Origin: CAVXTF01 sp963701375 | GTDB lineage: Bacteria > Actinomycetota > Acidimicrobiia > Acidimicrobiales > CAVXTF01 | NCBI GenBank assembly: GCA_963701375.1 | Contig: CAVOZT010000004.1 | Location: forward strand, 1,922,001 to 1,986,000 | DNA length: 64,000 nucleotides | Direction: 5' to 3' | Part shown: positions 10,331-19,376 of the stretch, in pieces | Layout of the letters: each line of letters opens with the position of its first letter | Numbering within the stretch: position 1 is the stretch's first letter | Made by a program: the position numbers and the translations under genes | Notes under the pieces: generated by a model | What the model saw: only the letters and a program-made list of their open reading frames with translations | Database searches by the model: none | Told to the model about the DNA's origin: nothing

Positions 10331-10560
10331 CAGAACGAACCCCCACTCATAGGCCGAGCGCCCAGGGCCACCGCCTGTCGGTCGGATGGACGACGGCGCG
10401 GCGATGCCCATTCGCGCGCACGCGGCCGGAAGCCTCGGATCTCCCCACCCGGCTTCCGGTCGCATGCGTGGCGTTCGTTGCACGCGTGCGCGAGCGTGCA
10501 GCTCAGGCCACGCGGCCGGCTCGCACGCGCTCGCAGCACGCTGGAGGCGAGCTGCGGTGA
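10327..10560 (+). CDS. Small hypothetical protein of the secretion operon
   Basis: 77-residue basic protein (MTERTPTHRPSAQGHRLSVG…), Arg/Thr-rich with one mildly hydrophobic stretch (RLPVACVAFVARVR). No family is recognised. The case for a real gene rests on context: its ATG overlaps the stop of the sigma-like gene (ATGA) and its own stop overlaps the next GTG (GTGA), the same coupling used through the operon. It could be a DNA-binding or accessory protein. It could also be spacer with a chance frame. Confidence 0.45.
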   Translation: MTERTPTHRPSAQGHRLSVGWTTARRCPFARTRPEASDLPTRLPVACVAFVARVRERAAQATRPARTRSQHAGGELR

Positions 10561-11156
10561 CACGCCGCGCGCGCGAGCGCTTTCGCGTCTACACGGACGA
10601 TCAGCTGCGCGTCGATCCCGACATCGGGCTGTCCGACCTGCCGGCGCCGCACCGCGCCGATCCTCGTCGCCGGCGGATCGCCGGAGCGGCGCTGCTGATC
10701 GGCGCGGCCGGGTCGGTCGCCGTCGTCGCCGCCGGAGCGCGTCTGCTCGCGACGGCGCGCCACTCGCGAGCTGGTCGCGCGGCAATCGCGCACGCGCAGT
10801 CGCCGGCGCTCGTCGCGTCGAGCGTGCGCACGAGTCGCGCCGTCGGGCTCGCGCCACCTGCGACGGGGCGCGCCGTTCGCGCGTCGGCACACGTCGAGCG
10901 GCCGCGAGCCGGCGCCGCGCGACGCGCTGCGTCATCTCGGCGCGCGGCGATCTCGCGCGGGCCGGCGCCTCGGCAATCGCGATCGTCGGCGCGACCGATC
11001 CTCCATCGACCGGCCACGATCGACGTGAGCGTCTCGGACGTGCGAAGCGGTGGTCCGTCGGCGCCGGCGCCGGCCGAGGAGACGACGACGGTGGCCGCAT
11101 CGGCGTCCCTCGCAGGCTCGAACGAGGGACGCGGGGAGTTCGGGTTTGAGCGCTGA
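10557..11156 (+). CDS. Single-pass membrane protein of the secretion operon
   Basis: 199 residues. A cytoplasmic N terminus (TRRARERFRVYTDDQLRVDP, then DIGLSDLPAPHRADPRRRR) is followed by one transmembrane helix (IAGAALLIGAAGSVAVVAAG, about residues 44-63). A long, low-complexity Ala/Arg/Ser region then ends in a short acidic-polar tail. No family is recognised. GTG 10557 overlaps the previous stop (GTGA), and the end overlaps the TcpC gene by 11 bp. A bitopic structural component of the secretion channel is plausible. Its low complexity means the amino-acid sequence carries little information. Confidence 0.6.
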   Translation: MTRRARERFRVYTDDQLRVDPDIGLSDLPAPHRADPRRRRIAGAALLIGAAGSVAVVAAGARLLATARHSRAGRAAIAHAQSPALVASSVRTSRAVGLAPPATGRAVRASAHVERPRAGAARRAASSRRAAISRGPAPRQSRSSARPILHRPATIDVSVSDVRSGGPSAPAPAEETTTVAASASLAGSNEGRGEFGFER

Positions 11157-12030
11157 GCGCGACGCATCGTCCGGGACGCGTCGCGCCGCGTCGGTGCAGA
11201 TCACCACGCGACCGCTTTGGCGGCTTCGTCTCGTCCGGCGACTGCCGCGCTGCCTGCTCTACGCGACATGCGCGTTCGGACTGCTCGCGAGCGCGCGTTT
11301 CGCGATCGCTCCGCCGCGGACGGCGGCGACGGTGGTCGACGCCGCCGGCCGAATGCAGCCCGACCTGGCGGCGCGGGGCTACGCGGTTCTGTTCGTTCGC
11401 CGCTACCTCTCCTGGGACGCCGCCGAGCCGCAGTCGAGCGAGGAAGCGCTCGCGTCGATGACCGGCCCGGCGATCGAACCGGACGCGGGCCTGTCGCTTC
11501 CGGCGAACGGGTCCCAGCACGTGCTGTGGGCGGAAGTCGTGCAGGAACGGACGCCGTCGTTCGGGCGACACGTCTACACGGTCGCGGCCCAGACCGACAC
11601 GTCGGGCCTCCTGTACATCACCGTCACCGTCGTGCGCGACGCCGAAGGGCGTGTCGCGGTGGTCGGCTACCCCGCATTCGTCGGCGCGCCGCTCTCCGCC
11701 TCGGCGCAAACGGCGGGAGCCGGAGCGGAAGTAGCCTCCCCGGCGCTCAGCACGGTCGTCGAACGGGCGCTTCGCAACTACCTCGCCGGCTCGCAGCAGG
11801 AGCTCGCCGCCGACCTCGCCGAGGGCGCGCAGGTCTCGTTGCCCGCGTTGCCTCTGACGCTCCAGTCGGTCCAGCGCCTCCTCTGGTCTCCAGATCGGCG
11901 CTCGGTGGCGGCGCTCGTCGACGCGCAGGACGAGCGCGGCGCGCGGTACACGCTCGGCTACGAAGCCGACGTCGAGCAGGTTCACGGGCGCTGGGAGATC
12001 TCGGCGATTCAGACGGATCCGACCGAATGA
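11146..12030 (+). CDS. TcpC/VirB8-like conjugation channel protein
   Basis: 294 residues. After a short basic cytoplasmic stretch comes one transmembrane helix (RCLLYATCAFGLLASARFAI), then two extracytoplasmic alpha+beta modules. The first contains YAVLFVRRYLSWDAAEP, VLWAEVVQERTPSFGRHVYTV and GLLYITVTVVRDAEGRVAVV; the second contains VVERALRNYLAGSQ and TLGYEADVEQVHGRWEI. This repeated NTF2-like arrangement is the TcpC fold (Tn916 and pCW3 conjugation proteins, structural cousins of VirB8). TTG 11146 is chosen because GGGGAG lies 7 nt upstream; GTG 11191 is an alternative. It should be a core subunit of the trans-envelope channel. Confidence 0.8.
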   Translation: MSAERDASSGTRRAASVQITTRPLWRLRLVRRLPRCLLYATCAFGLLASARFAIAPPRTAATVVDAAGRMQPDLAARGYAVLFVRRYLSWDAAEPQSSEEALASMTGPAIEPDAGLSLPANGSQHVLWAEVVQERTPSFGRHVYTVAAQTDTSGLLYITVTVVRDAEGRVAVVGYPAFVGAPLSASAQTAGAGAEVASPALSTVVERALRNYLAGSQQELAADLAEGAQVSLPALPLTLQSVQRLLWSPDRRSVAALVDAQDERGARYTLGYEADVEQVHGRWEISAIQTDPTE

Positions 12031-12063
12031 GCGATCGACCGACGGCGAGCGAAAGGAGCGGCG

Positions 12064-12495
12064 ATGCAGCGAATTGAACGGGCCTGGCGGGCGAGGAGGA
12101 TCGGGCGCTTCCGCAGCGGCATGCGCCGTATCGCGCTCGCCAGCGGCGTGCTGTGCGCGACGCTCGCGATCGCGTCGCTCGCCGCTGCGACGAACGCCGG
12201 CGCGGCCGTGAGCTCGACGACTCCGGCGGCCGGCGTCGAACGCTCAGGAACGCCGGAAAAAGGCACGGCCGGGTCGTTGGAAGCGGCCGCCGCGAAGGCG
12301 GGCGCCACGGGCCGTGCCGTCGCGATGAGCCTGATCGGGCTGGCGCTCGCGGTCGCCGCGACCGTGCTCGCGTTCCGCCGCGACTTCAAGGAGGCCGCCG
12401 GCGTGTTCGCCGTCGGGATCGTGTCGATCCTGCTCGCTACGCCGGCCGGCGTCAACCTGCTGCGCGACACCGTCAACTCGATCTTCGGCGCATGA
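12064..12495 (+). CDS. Small VirB2-like pilin candidate
   Basis: 143 residues with an AAAGGAG ribosome-binding site. A signal-peptide-like segment (IALASGVLCATLAIASLAAA, likely cleavage after ATNAGA) is followed by a short polar stretch and two transmembrane helices (AVAMSLIGLALAVAATVLAF and FAVGIVSILLATPAGVNLL) separated by a charged loop (RRDFKEAAG). That layout is the VirB2/TrbC pilin plan. It overlaps tcpE as ATGA. No pilin-specific motif is available, so a pilin role rests on topology and position between TcpC and TcpE/VirB4. Confidence 0.6.
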   Translation: MQRIERAWRARRIGRFRSGMRRIALASGVLCATLAIASLAAATNAGAAVSSTTPAAGVERSGTPEKGTAGSLEAAAAKAGATGRAVAMSLIGLALAVAATVLAFRRDFKEAAGVFAVGIVSILLATPAGVNLLRDTVNSIFGA

Positions 12496-13097
12496 CGATG
12501 GAGATTCGCTCGTATCGACGCGTGTTCGAGCTCGAGCGGCGGATCTATCGGGTCGATCGCGTTCGGCTGAATCCAAACGGCGTGCCCGTTCGCGGCGTGG
12601 TCTACTTCCTCGCGTTGCTCGCCGTCGTGGTCGTCGGCGCGCGTATCCCGGTCGCGTCGCTCGCCGCGCGCTCGATCCCGTGGTACGCGCGAGACGTCCT
12701 GCTTCCAGGCGCGCTTGCCGCGTTGCTGGCCGTCGTGCGTGTCGACGGCCGGCCGTTTCACGTGGCGGCGCAGGCGCTCCTCCGGTTCCACGGTCGCCCG
12801 CGCCGGTCGGTCCGCTTGCACGCGCGTCGGGCGTTCGACGGCTCGCGCTGGACGCCGCCCACGCTCTTGCTGATCCCCGACGGCTCCGAGGCGGAGATGC
12901 GCGCGTTTCGCTACGCCGGGCCGGGCGCGGTGCGCGTCGCGCTCGCGCACGAGCTTCGTACCGCGCGCGGCCCGCTCGTGGGCGCGAGACTGCGCGCGCA
13001 CGTCAACGTGCGCGCGGGGGGAAGGACGGCGCCTGCGCGCGACGCGGGCGGTGCGCTCGTCGTGCTCGATCGAGGGACGCGCCTGAGCGCACGCTGA
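12492..13097 (+). CDS. TcpE-family conjugation protein
   Basis: 201 residues. The N terminus YRRVFELERRIYRVDRVRL is the TcpE-like 'fused cytoplasmic strand' preceding two transmembrane helices (VVYFLALLAVVVVGARIPVA and a second around 73-90). These are followed by VDGRPFHVAAQALLRFHGRP, the conserved segment of TcpE/TraE-like subunits in Gram-positive conjugation systems. The C-terminal domain is soluble and beta-rich. ATG 12492 overlaps the upstream stop. In this family TcpE is thought to work with the VirB4-like ATPase encoded next; that pairing holds here. Confidence 0.75.
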   Translation: MTMEIRSYRRVFELERRIYRVDRVRLNPNGVPVRGVVYFLALLAVVVVGARIPVASLAARSIPWYARDVLLPGALAALLAVVRVDGRPFHVAAQALLRFHGRPRRSVRLHARRAFDGSRWTPPTLLLIPDGSEAEMRAFRYAGPGAVRVALAHELRTARGPLVGARLRAHVNVRAGGRTAPARDAGGALVVLDRGTRLSAR

Positions 13098-13098
13098 G

Positions 13099-15513
13099 AT
13101 GCGGCCGCCGCTCAGCTTCATCTACGGCAACTGCGTGTTCGCAACCGGCTCGAACGACGCGTGGGCGGCGTTCGCGGTCGAGTCGTCGAGCTACCAGTGG
13201 CTCGGCGACGGCGCCAAGCGCGCACGCCTGCTCTCGCTGCTCGGCGCGCTCGAGGCGACCGAGGCCGACATCCAGATCCTGCGCGTGGCGGGCGACTCCG
13301 CCGCGCCGCCGCCGGAGCCCGTCGGTCCGCATCCGCGTTCGCTGCGCGCGTACGTGGAGGCGCACGATCGCCGAGTCGCGATGCTCGGCGCCGTCCGTCC
13401 GGCGCTGTTCCTGCTCGTCAGCTTGAGTGAGCCCGAGCGCGACGTCGCGACGTACGTCTCGCAGCTCGCCGAGCGCGGCCCGTCGGAGTGGTGGCGCTCG
13501 CTGCGCGCAGTCTTCTCGAGCGGCGACGATCGCGTCCTCGCGCCGGCGGCGCTCGAGCGCGTGCGCGTCCGCGCGGATCGCGCGCACGCGCGGCTGGCCG
13601 AGTTCCTGCCGGTGCGCGCGGCGCGCGGCGTCGAGCTGCAATGGCTCGTGCGTCGCTCGTTCTGTCGCGGCATCGGTGAGCCGAGCGTCGAGGGGCTGCA
13701 CGAGCCGCGGGCGCTCGTGTTCGAGCGCAACGGCGAGGCTGTGTTGGCGCCGCTCGAAGGTGACGTGATGCGCTGGGCCGACGGCCTCGTCGAAGAGCGC
13801 GTCCGCTGCCTGAGGATCGAGGCCGAGCGGGGCACGAGCTGGCAGGCGCAGCTCGTGCTCGGCGCGCTTCCCGATCAGGCGCCGTTCCCGGGAGCTTCGG
13901 CCGAGCTGATGTTCGCGCCGCCCGAGAGCCTGTCGTTCCCGATCGACCTCTCGTTGAACGCTCGCTACCTGCCGAACGAGCTCGCTCTGCGACTGGCGCG
14001 CAAACGGATTCAGGACGCCGATCAGATCTTCCGCGCGGAGTCCGACGGCGAGCAGGGCGCCTCCGATCAGGGCTACGCGAGGACGCAGGAAGCGCGCGAC
14101 CTGCTCACGTACCTGCAGTCCTCCAGCCGGCCGCCGTTGCTTCGGGCGACGCTCGCGATCGCGGTCGCGGCGCGCGGCGAGGACGAGCTCGAGCAGCGCG
14201 TCGAGGCTTGCAGGCGCGCGTATGGCGAGATCGTGCTGCACCGCCCGCTCGGCGACCAGCTCGAGCTGTTCCTGCAGCACCTGCCCGGCCAGCGCACGCG
14301 GATCGCCGGCTACGACGACATGCTGACGACCGAGCAGGTGGCGGCGATGATGCCGACCGCGACCCACACGGCGGGCTCGCGCACCGGCTTCTACCTCGGC
14401 CACACGCTCACCGGCTCGCGCCGGCCGGTCCGCTTCAACCTCAGGGAGGGCTCGGACAGCGATCGCAACACGACGATCCTCAGCGTCGGCGCGCTCGGGT
14501 CCGGCAAGACGACGCTCGACCAGAAGCTCAAGTACGAGGGCTTCCTGCTCGGCGCGCGCGTGGTCGACTGCGACCCGAAGGGCGACCATCGCTTCCACCT
14601 GCTCGACGACGTCGCCGCGGCGACCGAGTGCGTCACGCTGCGACCCGATCCGTCGCTGCGCGGCGTGCTCGACCCACTGCGCGTCGCGCCGGCGCACCTG
14701 CGCCAGGACGCGGCGGTGTCGTTCCTGCGCGACCTGCTGCCCGGACGCGCGGACCCCGCCTGGGAGACGTCCGTCGTCGCGGCGGTCGATCGCGTGCTGA
14801 GCCGCAGCGGCGAGCCGACGTGCCTCGAGGTCGTGCGTGCGCTGTGCGGCGGCGAGGGCGTCGATCGGCAGGTCGGCAGGACGCTCGACGTCTACGCGCG
14901 CTCCGGCCTCACGCAGCTCGGCTTCGCCGATCCCGACGTGAGGCCCCCGGCCGTCGGGCATCGTCAGGTGACGTATCTCCCGATCAGGGACCTCCCGGGA
15001 CCGGAGCCGGGCAGGCCGCGCGCCGAGTACTCGCAGGCGGAGCGAATCGGCGATCAGCTGGTGCGCCTGATCGCGATGTTCGCGATGCACCTGATGAGCG
15101 CCGAGCGCGGGCGCCTGAAGCTGTTCTCGTTCGACGAGGGTTGGCGGCTGCTGGGCGATCCGGCAGGTCGTGGCCTGCTCGCGTCGCTGCAGCGGATGGG
15201 ACGCTCGGAGCTCGCCGTGCCGATCGTCAGCACGCAGCTCGTCACCGACGCTTTGATCGGCGAGCGCGAGTCGCTCGAGAACCTGATCGGCGCGACGTTC
15301 GTCTTCGGCATGCGCTCGGACGCCGAAGCGACGAGGGCGCTCGCGTTGCTCGGCCTCGATCCCGACGATCGTCGGATGCGCCAGGTGCTGCTCGAGCTCG
15401 ACGCAGGCCGCTGCCTGTTCCGCGACCACCACGGACGGGTCGAGGCGATCCAGGTCGACGTCGTGCTGCCGTCGCTGCTGCGTGCCTTCTCGACGACGCC
15501 CGCGCGAGCGTGA
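13099..15513 (+). CDS. VirB4/TraC-type secretion ATPase (TcpF-like)
   Basis: 804-residue conjugation ATPase. An N-terminal VirB4 region of about 430 residues leads to an HerA/FtsK-type motor domain: Walker A GALGSGKTTLDQK near residue 467, the CDPKGDHRF strand, Walker B LKLFSFDEGWRLL near 675, and the sensor VPIVSTQLVTDAL, then FVFGMRSDAEATRALALLGL. This protein powers pilus or substrate movement through the type IV channel. The length and motif order match full-size VirB4 proteins. It starts 1 bp after tcpE and ends in a GTGA overlap with the VirB6-like gene. Confidence 0.92.
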   Translation: MRPPLSFIYGNCVFATGSNDAWAAFAVESSSYQWLGDGAKRARLLSLLGALEATEADIQILRVAGDSAAPPPEPVGPHPRSLRAYVEAHDRRVAMLGAVRPALFLLVSLSEPERDVATYVSQLAERGPSEWWRSLRAVFSSGDDRVLAPAALERVRVRADRAHARLAEFLPVRAARGVELQWLVRRSFCRGIGEPSVEGLHEPRALVFERNGEAVLAPLEGDVMRWADGLVEERVRCLRIEAERGTSWQAQLVLGALPDQAPFPGASAELMFAPPESLSFPIDLSLNARYLPNELALRLARKRIQDADQIFRAESDGEQGASDQGYARTQEARDLLTYLQSSSRPPLLRATLAIAVAARGEDELEQRVEACRRAYGEIVLHRPLGDQLELFLQHLPGQRTRIAGYDDMLTTEQVAAMMPTATHTAGSRTGFYLGHTLTGSRRPVRFNLREGSDSDRNTTILSVGALGSGKTTLDQKLKYEGFLLGARVVDCDPKGDHRFHLLDDVAAATECVTLRPDPSLRGVLDPLRVAPAHLRQDAAVSFLRDLLPGRADPAWETSVVAAVDRVLSRSGEPTCLEVVRALCGGEGVDRQVGRTLDVYARSGLTQLGFADPDVRPPAVGHRQVTYLPIRDLPGPEPGRPRAEYSQAERIGDQLVRLIAMFAMHLMSAERGRLKLFSFDEGWRLLGDPAGRGLLASLQRMGRSELAVPIVSTQLVTDALIGERESLENLIGATFVFGMRSDAEATRALALLGLDPDDRRMRQVLLELDAGRCLFRDHHGRVEAIQVDVVLPSLLRAFSTTPARA

Positions 15514-18164
15514 GCGCACGCCGGAGACGCGCATGCCGACCGTCCGTCCTGCCGCTCCTCCTCGCCGTGGCCGTCCTGCCGGCGGCGGCTGCCGGCTTCG
15601 CCGGCGCACCGGCCGCGCGGGCCGCGACGCCCCCGACGGCGTCGCCGCGAAGCGCCGCATCCGCTCGTCCCGCGCGTCGTGCCGACTCGGTCGCGACGAA
15701 CGTGCAGCGGCCGGCGAGCGGATCGACCTCGCAGAGCGGGCCGCCGCTGACCGACGGCGCCGCGCTCGCGGGCGCGAGCGACGAAGCACAGGCGAGCGCC
15801 GAAGGGTCCGTCGGCGAAGCGGACCCGCTCGTCAGCAACGGTCTCGGCAGCCCGTCGTGCCGCGACGGACTGGGCGGCGGCGAACTGCCGGCGCGGTCTC
15901 GCCAGGACTGCGAAACGTCGGGGTTCGTCGCGGCGGCGGCGCCGACCGGCGACTTCGGCCTCGACGTGCACATCGACACCGGCTTCCTCGGTCTCAGCTC
16001 GGGGAGCCTGCTTGCAAGCGTGCAGGACCTGTGCGTGACGCCGCTGTGGATGGCGATCGTCTGGGCGGTCCACGCGCTCGTCGTGATGCTCGAGTGGTGC
16101 TTCGCTATCGACCTGCTCGACAGCCCGTCGGCGCAGCTCGGGCTCGCGCGCGGGCTGCGCCAGGCGCAGGCCGCGTTCACGGTCCCATGGCTGGCGGCGG
16201 TGTTCGCCGTGGCGTCGCTCGCGCTCGCCTACGACGGCCTCGTCCGTCGCCGGATCGGCGAGTCGCTCGGCCATGCGTTGCTCGCGCTGGCGATGACCGC
16301 GGCCGGGCTGTGGGTGATGCTCGATCCACTCGGCACGATCGGAGCGCTCGGCGGATGGGCGAACCAGGCGAGCCTCGGGACGTTGGCGGTCAGCGCGCGC
16401 GGCTCGCCGGCGAGGCCGGGCGGCGCGCTCGACGGAGCGATGCGAACGGTGTTCGCGGCGGTGATCGAAGGGCCGTGGTGCTACCTCGAGTTCGGTGACG
16501 TCGGATGGTGCCGCAACCCGCGTCGCCTCGACCCGCATCTGCATGCGGCCGCGCTCGCGCTCGCCGCCGAAGAGTCGGACGGCGCCGACGCGCGAGCGCT
16601 CGCGCAGAGCGCGCGACTGCTGCGCTCGGCGCGGACGAACGGCGCGATCTTCCTCGCGCTGCCGGCCAACGGCCCCGAGCGGAACTCGATCAACGACTCG
16701 CGTTCGCTGCTGCGCGCGATCTGCCAGAGCGAAGACGCGACGCGCTGTCGCGGGCCGAGCGCGAGCGAGGCCGAGTTCCGCACGAACCACGGCACGTGGC
16801 CGCGCGTCGGAGGGCTGATGCTGATCGCGGCGGGCGCGCTCGGCATGCTGCTGCTGCTCGGCTACATCGCGCTGCGCTTGCTGACCGCGGCGCTGTTCAG
16901 CCTGCTGTACCTGCTGCTGGCGCCGCTCGTCGCGCTTGCGCCGGCGCTCGGCGAGAGCGGGCGCGCGGTGTTTCGCCGGTGGGCTACACAGCTGCTCGCG
17001 GCCGTCCTGTCGAAGCTGCTGTTCTCGTTCGTGCTCGGCGCGGTGCTCGCCGTGCTCGGCATCCTGGCATCGCTCGAAGCGCTCGGCTGGTGGACGCAGT
17101 GGCTGCTGATGTCGGCGTTCTGGTGGGGCGCGTTCATGCACCGCCACCAGGCGCTCGCGTTGGCGAGCCTCGCGGGCGAGCACGAGCGCGCCGCCGGGCG
17201 GCGCCCGGTCGTGCGTCGCATGAGCGCGCTCGGCGCGCGCCGACGAATGCTCGAACGGGTGGGGATCGCGAAAGAGCGCCTCGAGCGCCACTCCTCCGAG
17301 CGTGCCGCGGATGGCGTGCGACGCGATCTCCCTCGGCCCGAGCACGCGAGCGCGGCGACGCGCTCGGCGGCGAGCGATCCGCAGTCGCCGCGAGCCGATC
17401 GACAGGCGAGCCGCATGATCGACGCCGAGACGCGCGAGGCCGAGGACGATCGAGCCGGCGTGGCAGCGATCGACGCGCGGCTGCGTGCGACCGACGCGCG
17501 CCTGCGGCGCATCCGCAACGAGCAAGCGGCGGCGACGGCGACCGGCGACCCTCGACGCTCGATGAGGCTCGCCTCGCGCGCCGCGCGAATCGAGCTCGAC
17601 GCCGGCGCCGCGCGCGGCGAGCGCGACCGGCTGAGCCGCGCGACGAGGGCCGAGCGCTCGAGCGCGACCGCCGACGAGCTCGCGCAGCAGCGGCGCGATC
17701 GCGCGCGCTTCCTCGACGCGCAGGCCGCTCTGCCCGGTGCGATCCAAGCGCATCGCACGCACGCGAGCATGCGGCGCGACTACGTGGCGCTGGCGGGGCT
17801 CGCCGGCCACGGTGCGCGCGAATACGAACAGCTCGGCGCGCGCGAGCAGCGCGTCGCGCGGCTTGCGATCGATCGCGAGCTGGCGGTGCGCCGCGAGCGC
17901 CTGCTGACGACGTCGGGCCCCGGCGCGGTCGTCCCGGTCGACGCCGAGCCGAGAGCGTGGGCGCGACCGGGTGCGACCTCACCGCGCGAAGCGACGGGCG
18001 CGCGCGAGCGCACGGCGAGCGGGCGAGACGCGCCGCTCGTTCCGTGGCGCGCGCCACGAGCGGCGCGTCCGGGGCGCGACGGCGCGTCGGAGTCGAGCGT
18101 GATGCAGGACGCGCGTGCGGTAGCCGAACGACGAAAACGCCAACTCGGCATCGGGCGGCCATGA
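15510..18164 (+). CDS. VirB6/TrbL-like polytopic membrane protein with long cytoplasmic tail
   Basis: 884 residues. A cleavable-looking signal (SVLPLLLAVAVLPAAAAGFA) leads to a Ser/Ala-rich exported region, then at least six hydrophobic helices, among them LWMAIVWAVHALVVMLEW, WLAAVFAVASLALAYDG, LMLIAAGALGMLLLLGYIAL and LLAAVLSKLLFSFVLGAVL. A pair of Cys residues lies in an external loop. From about residue 550 the protein is a highly charged Arg/Glu/Ala coiled-coil tail of over 300 residues. The TrbL/VirB6-like core (SKLLFSFVLG region) would form the inner-membrane channel. The tail could recruit substrates in the absence of a coupling protein, which is inference. Confidence 0.78.
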   Translation: MSARRRRACRPSVLPLLLAVAVLPAAAAGFAGAPAARAATPPTASPRSAASARPARRADSVATNVQRPASGSTSQSGPPLTDGAALAGASDEAQASAEGSVGEADPLVSNGLGSPSCRDGLGGGELPARSRQDCETSGFVAAAAPTGDFGLDVHIDTGFLGLSSGSLLASVQDLCVTPLWMAIVWAVHALVVMLEWCFAIDLLDSPSAQLGLARGLRQAQAAFTVPWLAAVFAVASLALAYDGLVRRRIGESLGHALLALAMTAAGLWVMLDPLGTIGALGGWANQASLGTLAVSARGSPARPGGALDGAMRTVFAAVIEGPWCYLEFGDVGWCRNPRRLDPHLHAAALALAAEESDGADARALAQSARLLRSARTNGAIFLALPANGPERNSINDSRSLLRAICQSEDATRCRGPSASEAEFRTNHGTWPRVGGLMLIAAGALGMLLLLGYIALRLLTAALFSLLYLLLAPLVALAPALGESGRAVFRRWATQLLAAVLSKLLFSFVLGAVLAVLGILASLEALGWWTQWLLMSAFWWGAFMHRHQALALASLAGEHERAAGRRPVVRRMSALGARRRMLERVGIAKERLERHSSERAADGVRRDLPRPEHASAATRSAASDPQSPRADRQASRMIDAETREAEDDRAGVAAIDARLRATDARLRRIRNEQAAATATGDPRRSMRLASRAARIELDAGAARGERDRLSRATRAERSSATADELAQQRRDRARFLDAQAALPGAIQAHRTHASMRRDYVALAGLAGHGAREYEQLGAREQRVARLAIDRELAVRRERLLTTSGPGAVVPVDAEPRAWARPGATSPREATGARERTASGRDAPLVPWRAPRAARPGRDGASESSVMQDARAVAERRKRQLGIGRP

Positions 18165-19333
18165 GCGGCGGCTCGCTCGTCGCAGCTCCGCGCCGACGCA
18201 CCGTCGGCGCGCTGCTCCTGGCTCCGCTCGGCGGCGCCGTGCTGTTCGGCGTCGCGATCGCGCTCAGCGTGCTGACGGCGCTCGGCGGCGTGGGCGTCAC
18301 GATCGGCGCCGAACGCGGCGCGGCGCCCTCCGGCGCGTTGCCCACGGCGCTCGCGCGGCGCGAAATCCCAGCCGACTACCTCCAGCTCTACGGGCAGGCG
18401 GCCGCTCGCTACGGGCTCGACTGGGCGGTGCTCGCGGGGATCGGCAAGGTCGAGTGCGATCACGGGCGCGACCCCGACCCGTCGTGCAGCCGCGAGGGCG
18501 CTGTGAACGGAGCCGGCGCCGGAGGGCCGATGCAGTTCATCTCCTCGACGTGGGCCCGATACGGCGTCGACGGAGACGGCGATGGCAGGATCGACCGGTG
18601 GGACCCCGCCGATGCGATCTTCGCGGCGGCCAACTACCTGTCGAGCAGCGGCGCGCCGGGCGACTACCGTAGAGCGCTGCTCGCGTACAACCACGCCGAC
18701 TGGTACGTGGCGGACGTCGAGACCTGGGCCGCGCGCTACCGCGGCTCGACGCTGTCGCAGACCTCCGACAGCGCGCTGTCCGAAACAGCACAGGCGGGCG
18801 CAGCCCGACCGGACGCCGAGCTGCAGGCCGAGACGTCGACGCCCGTCCGCTTCATCGCGGGCGAACGCGCCGCGCTGGCGCCGGGCGACGGGCACGTCGC
18901 GCTCGTGCCGGCGGCCGCGCCGAGCGTCGTCCAGGCGATGATCGTCGCCGGCAACGAGCTCCAGGGCCTCCCGTATGGTCCTGGAGGGCACCCGGACCCG
19001 AGAGGCGCGCTCGAACAGGATTGCTCGAGCACCGTCAACTACGTGCTCTATCGCTCCGGCGTGCGCCCGATCGCAGAAATCGTGCGCGACAACCCGCTCG
19101 CGCAGGACTACGTGGGCTGGGGTGCGCCGGGCCCCGGCCGGTGGGTGACGATCTACTCGACGACGACGCCGAGCGACCACACGTTCATGGTCATCGCCGG
19201 TCTCAGGCTGGACACGAGCCACGACGGCACAGACGTTGGGCCGAATCGCGGCGAAGACGGCCCGCGCTGGCGGATCCTCGATCACATCCCGACGTGGGCC
19301 GAATGGTCGGTGCGCCATCCGCCGGGGTTGTGA
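18161..19333 (+). CDS. Bifunctional cell-wall hydrolase (SLT transglycosylase + NlpC/P60)
   Basis: 390 residues. One N-terminal transmembrane anchor (about residues 17-45) is followed by a lytic transglycosylase domain with the catalytic Glu98 in GKVECDHG, then GGPMQFISSTW and LLAYNHADWYV. A linker leads to an NlpC/P60-type peptidase with Cys288 in DCSSTVNYVLY and His340 in SDHTFMVIAG. These domains together are typical of VirB1-like hydrolases that open peptidoglycan for Gram-positive type IV secretion (for example TcpG). It overlaps the VirB6-like gene as ATGA and closes the operon. Confidence 0.9.
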   Translation: MSGGSLVAAPRRRTVGALLLAPLGGAVLFGVAIALSVLTALGGVGVTIGAERGAAPSGALPTALARREIPADYLQLYGQAAARYGLDWAVLAGIGKVECDHGRDPDPSCSREGAVNGAGAGGPMQFISSTWARYGVDGDGDGRIDRWDPADAIFAAANYLSSSGAPGDYRRALLAYNHADWYVADVETWAARYRGSTLSQTSDSALSETAQAGAARPDAELQAETSTPVRFIAGERAALAPGDGHVALVPAAAPSVVQAMIVAGNELQGLPYGPGGHPDPRGALEQDCSSTVNYVLYRSGVRPIAEIVRDNPLAQDYVGWGAPGPGRWVTIYSTTTPSDHTFMVIAGLRLDTSHDGTDVGPNRGEDGPRWRILDHIPTWAEWSVRHPPGL

Positions 19334-19376
19334 AACGGGCTGTGAGAGCGACGCCGCGCGCGGGTATGGTGCGCAC

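Noticed and set aside
13003..17810. Very long minus-strand open frames opposite the VirB4 and VirB6-like genes
   Set aside because: They are Arg/Ala/Glu-rich antisense shadows caused by high GC; the + strand carries clear conserved motifs in coupled genes.
9630..19333. A complete integrative conjugative element
   Set aside because: No integrase, relaxase, coupling protein, att repeats or tRNA target is visible, so only a secretion operon is claimed.
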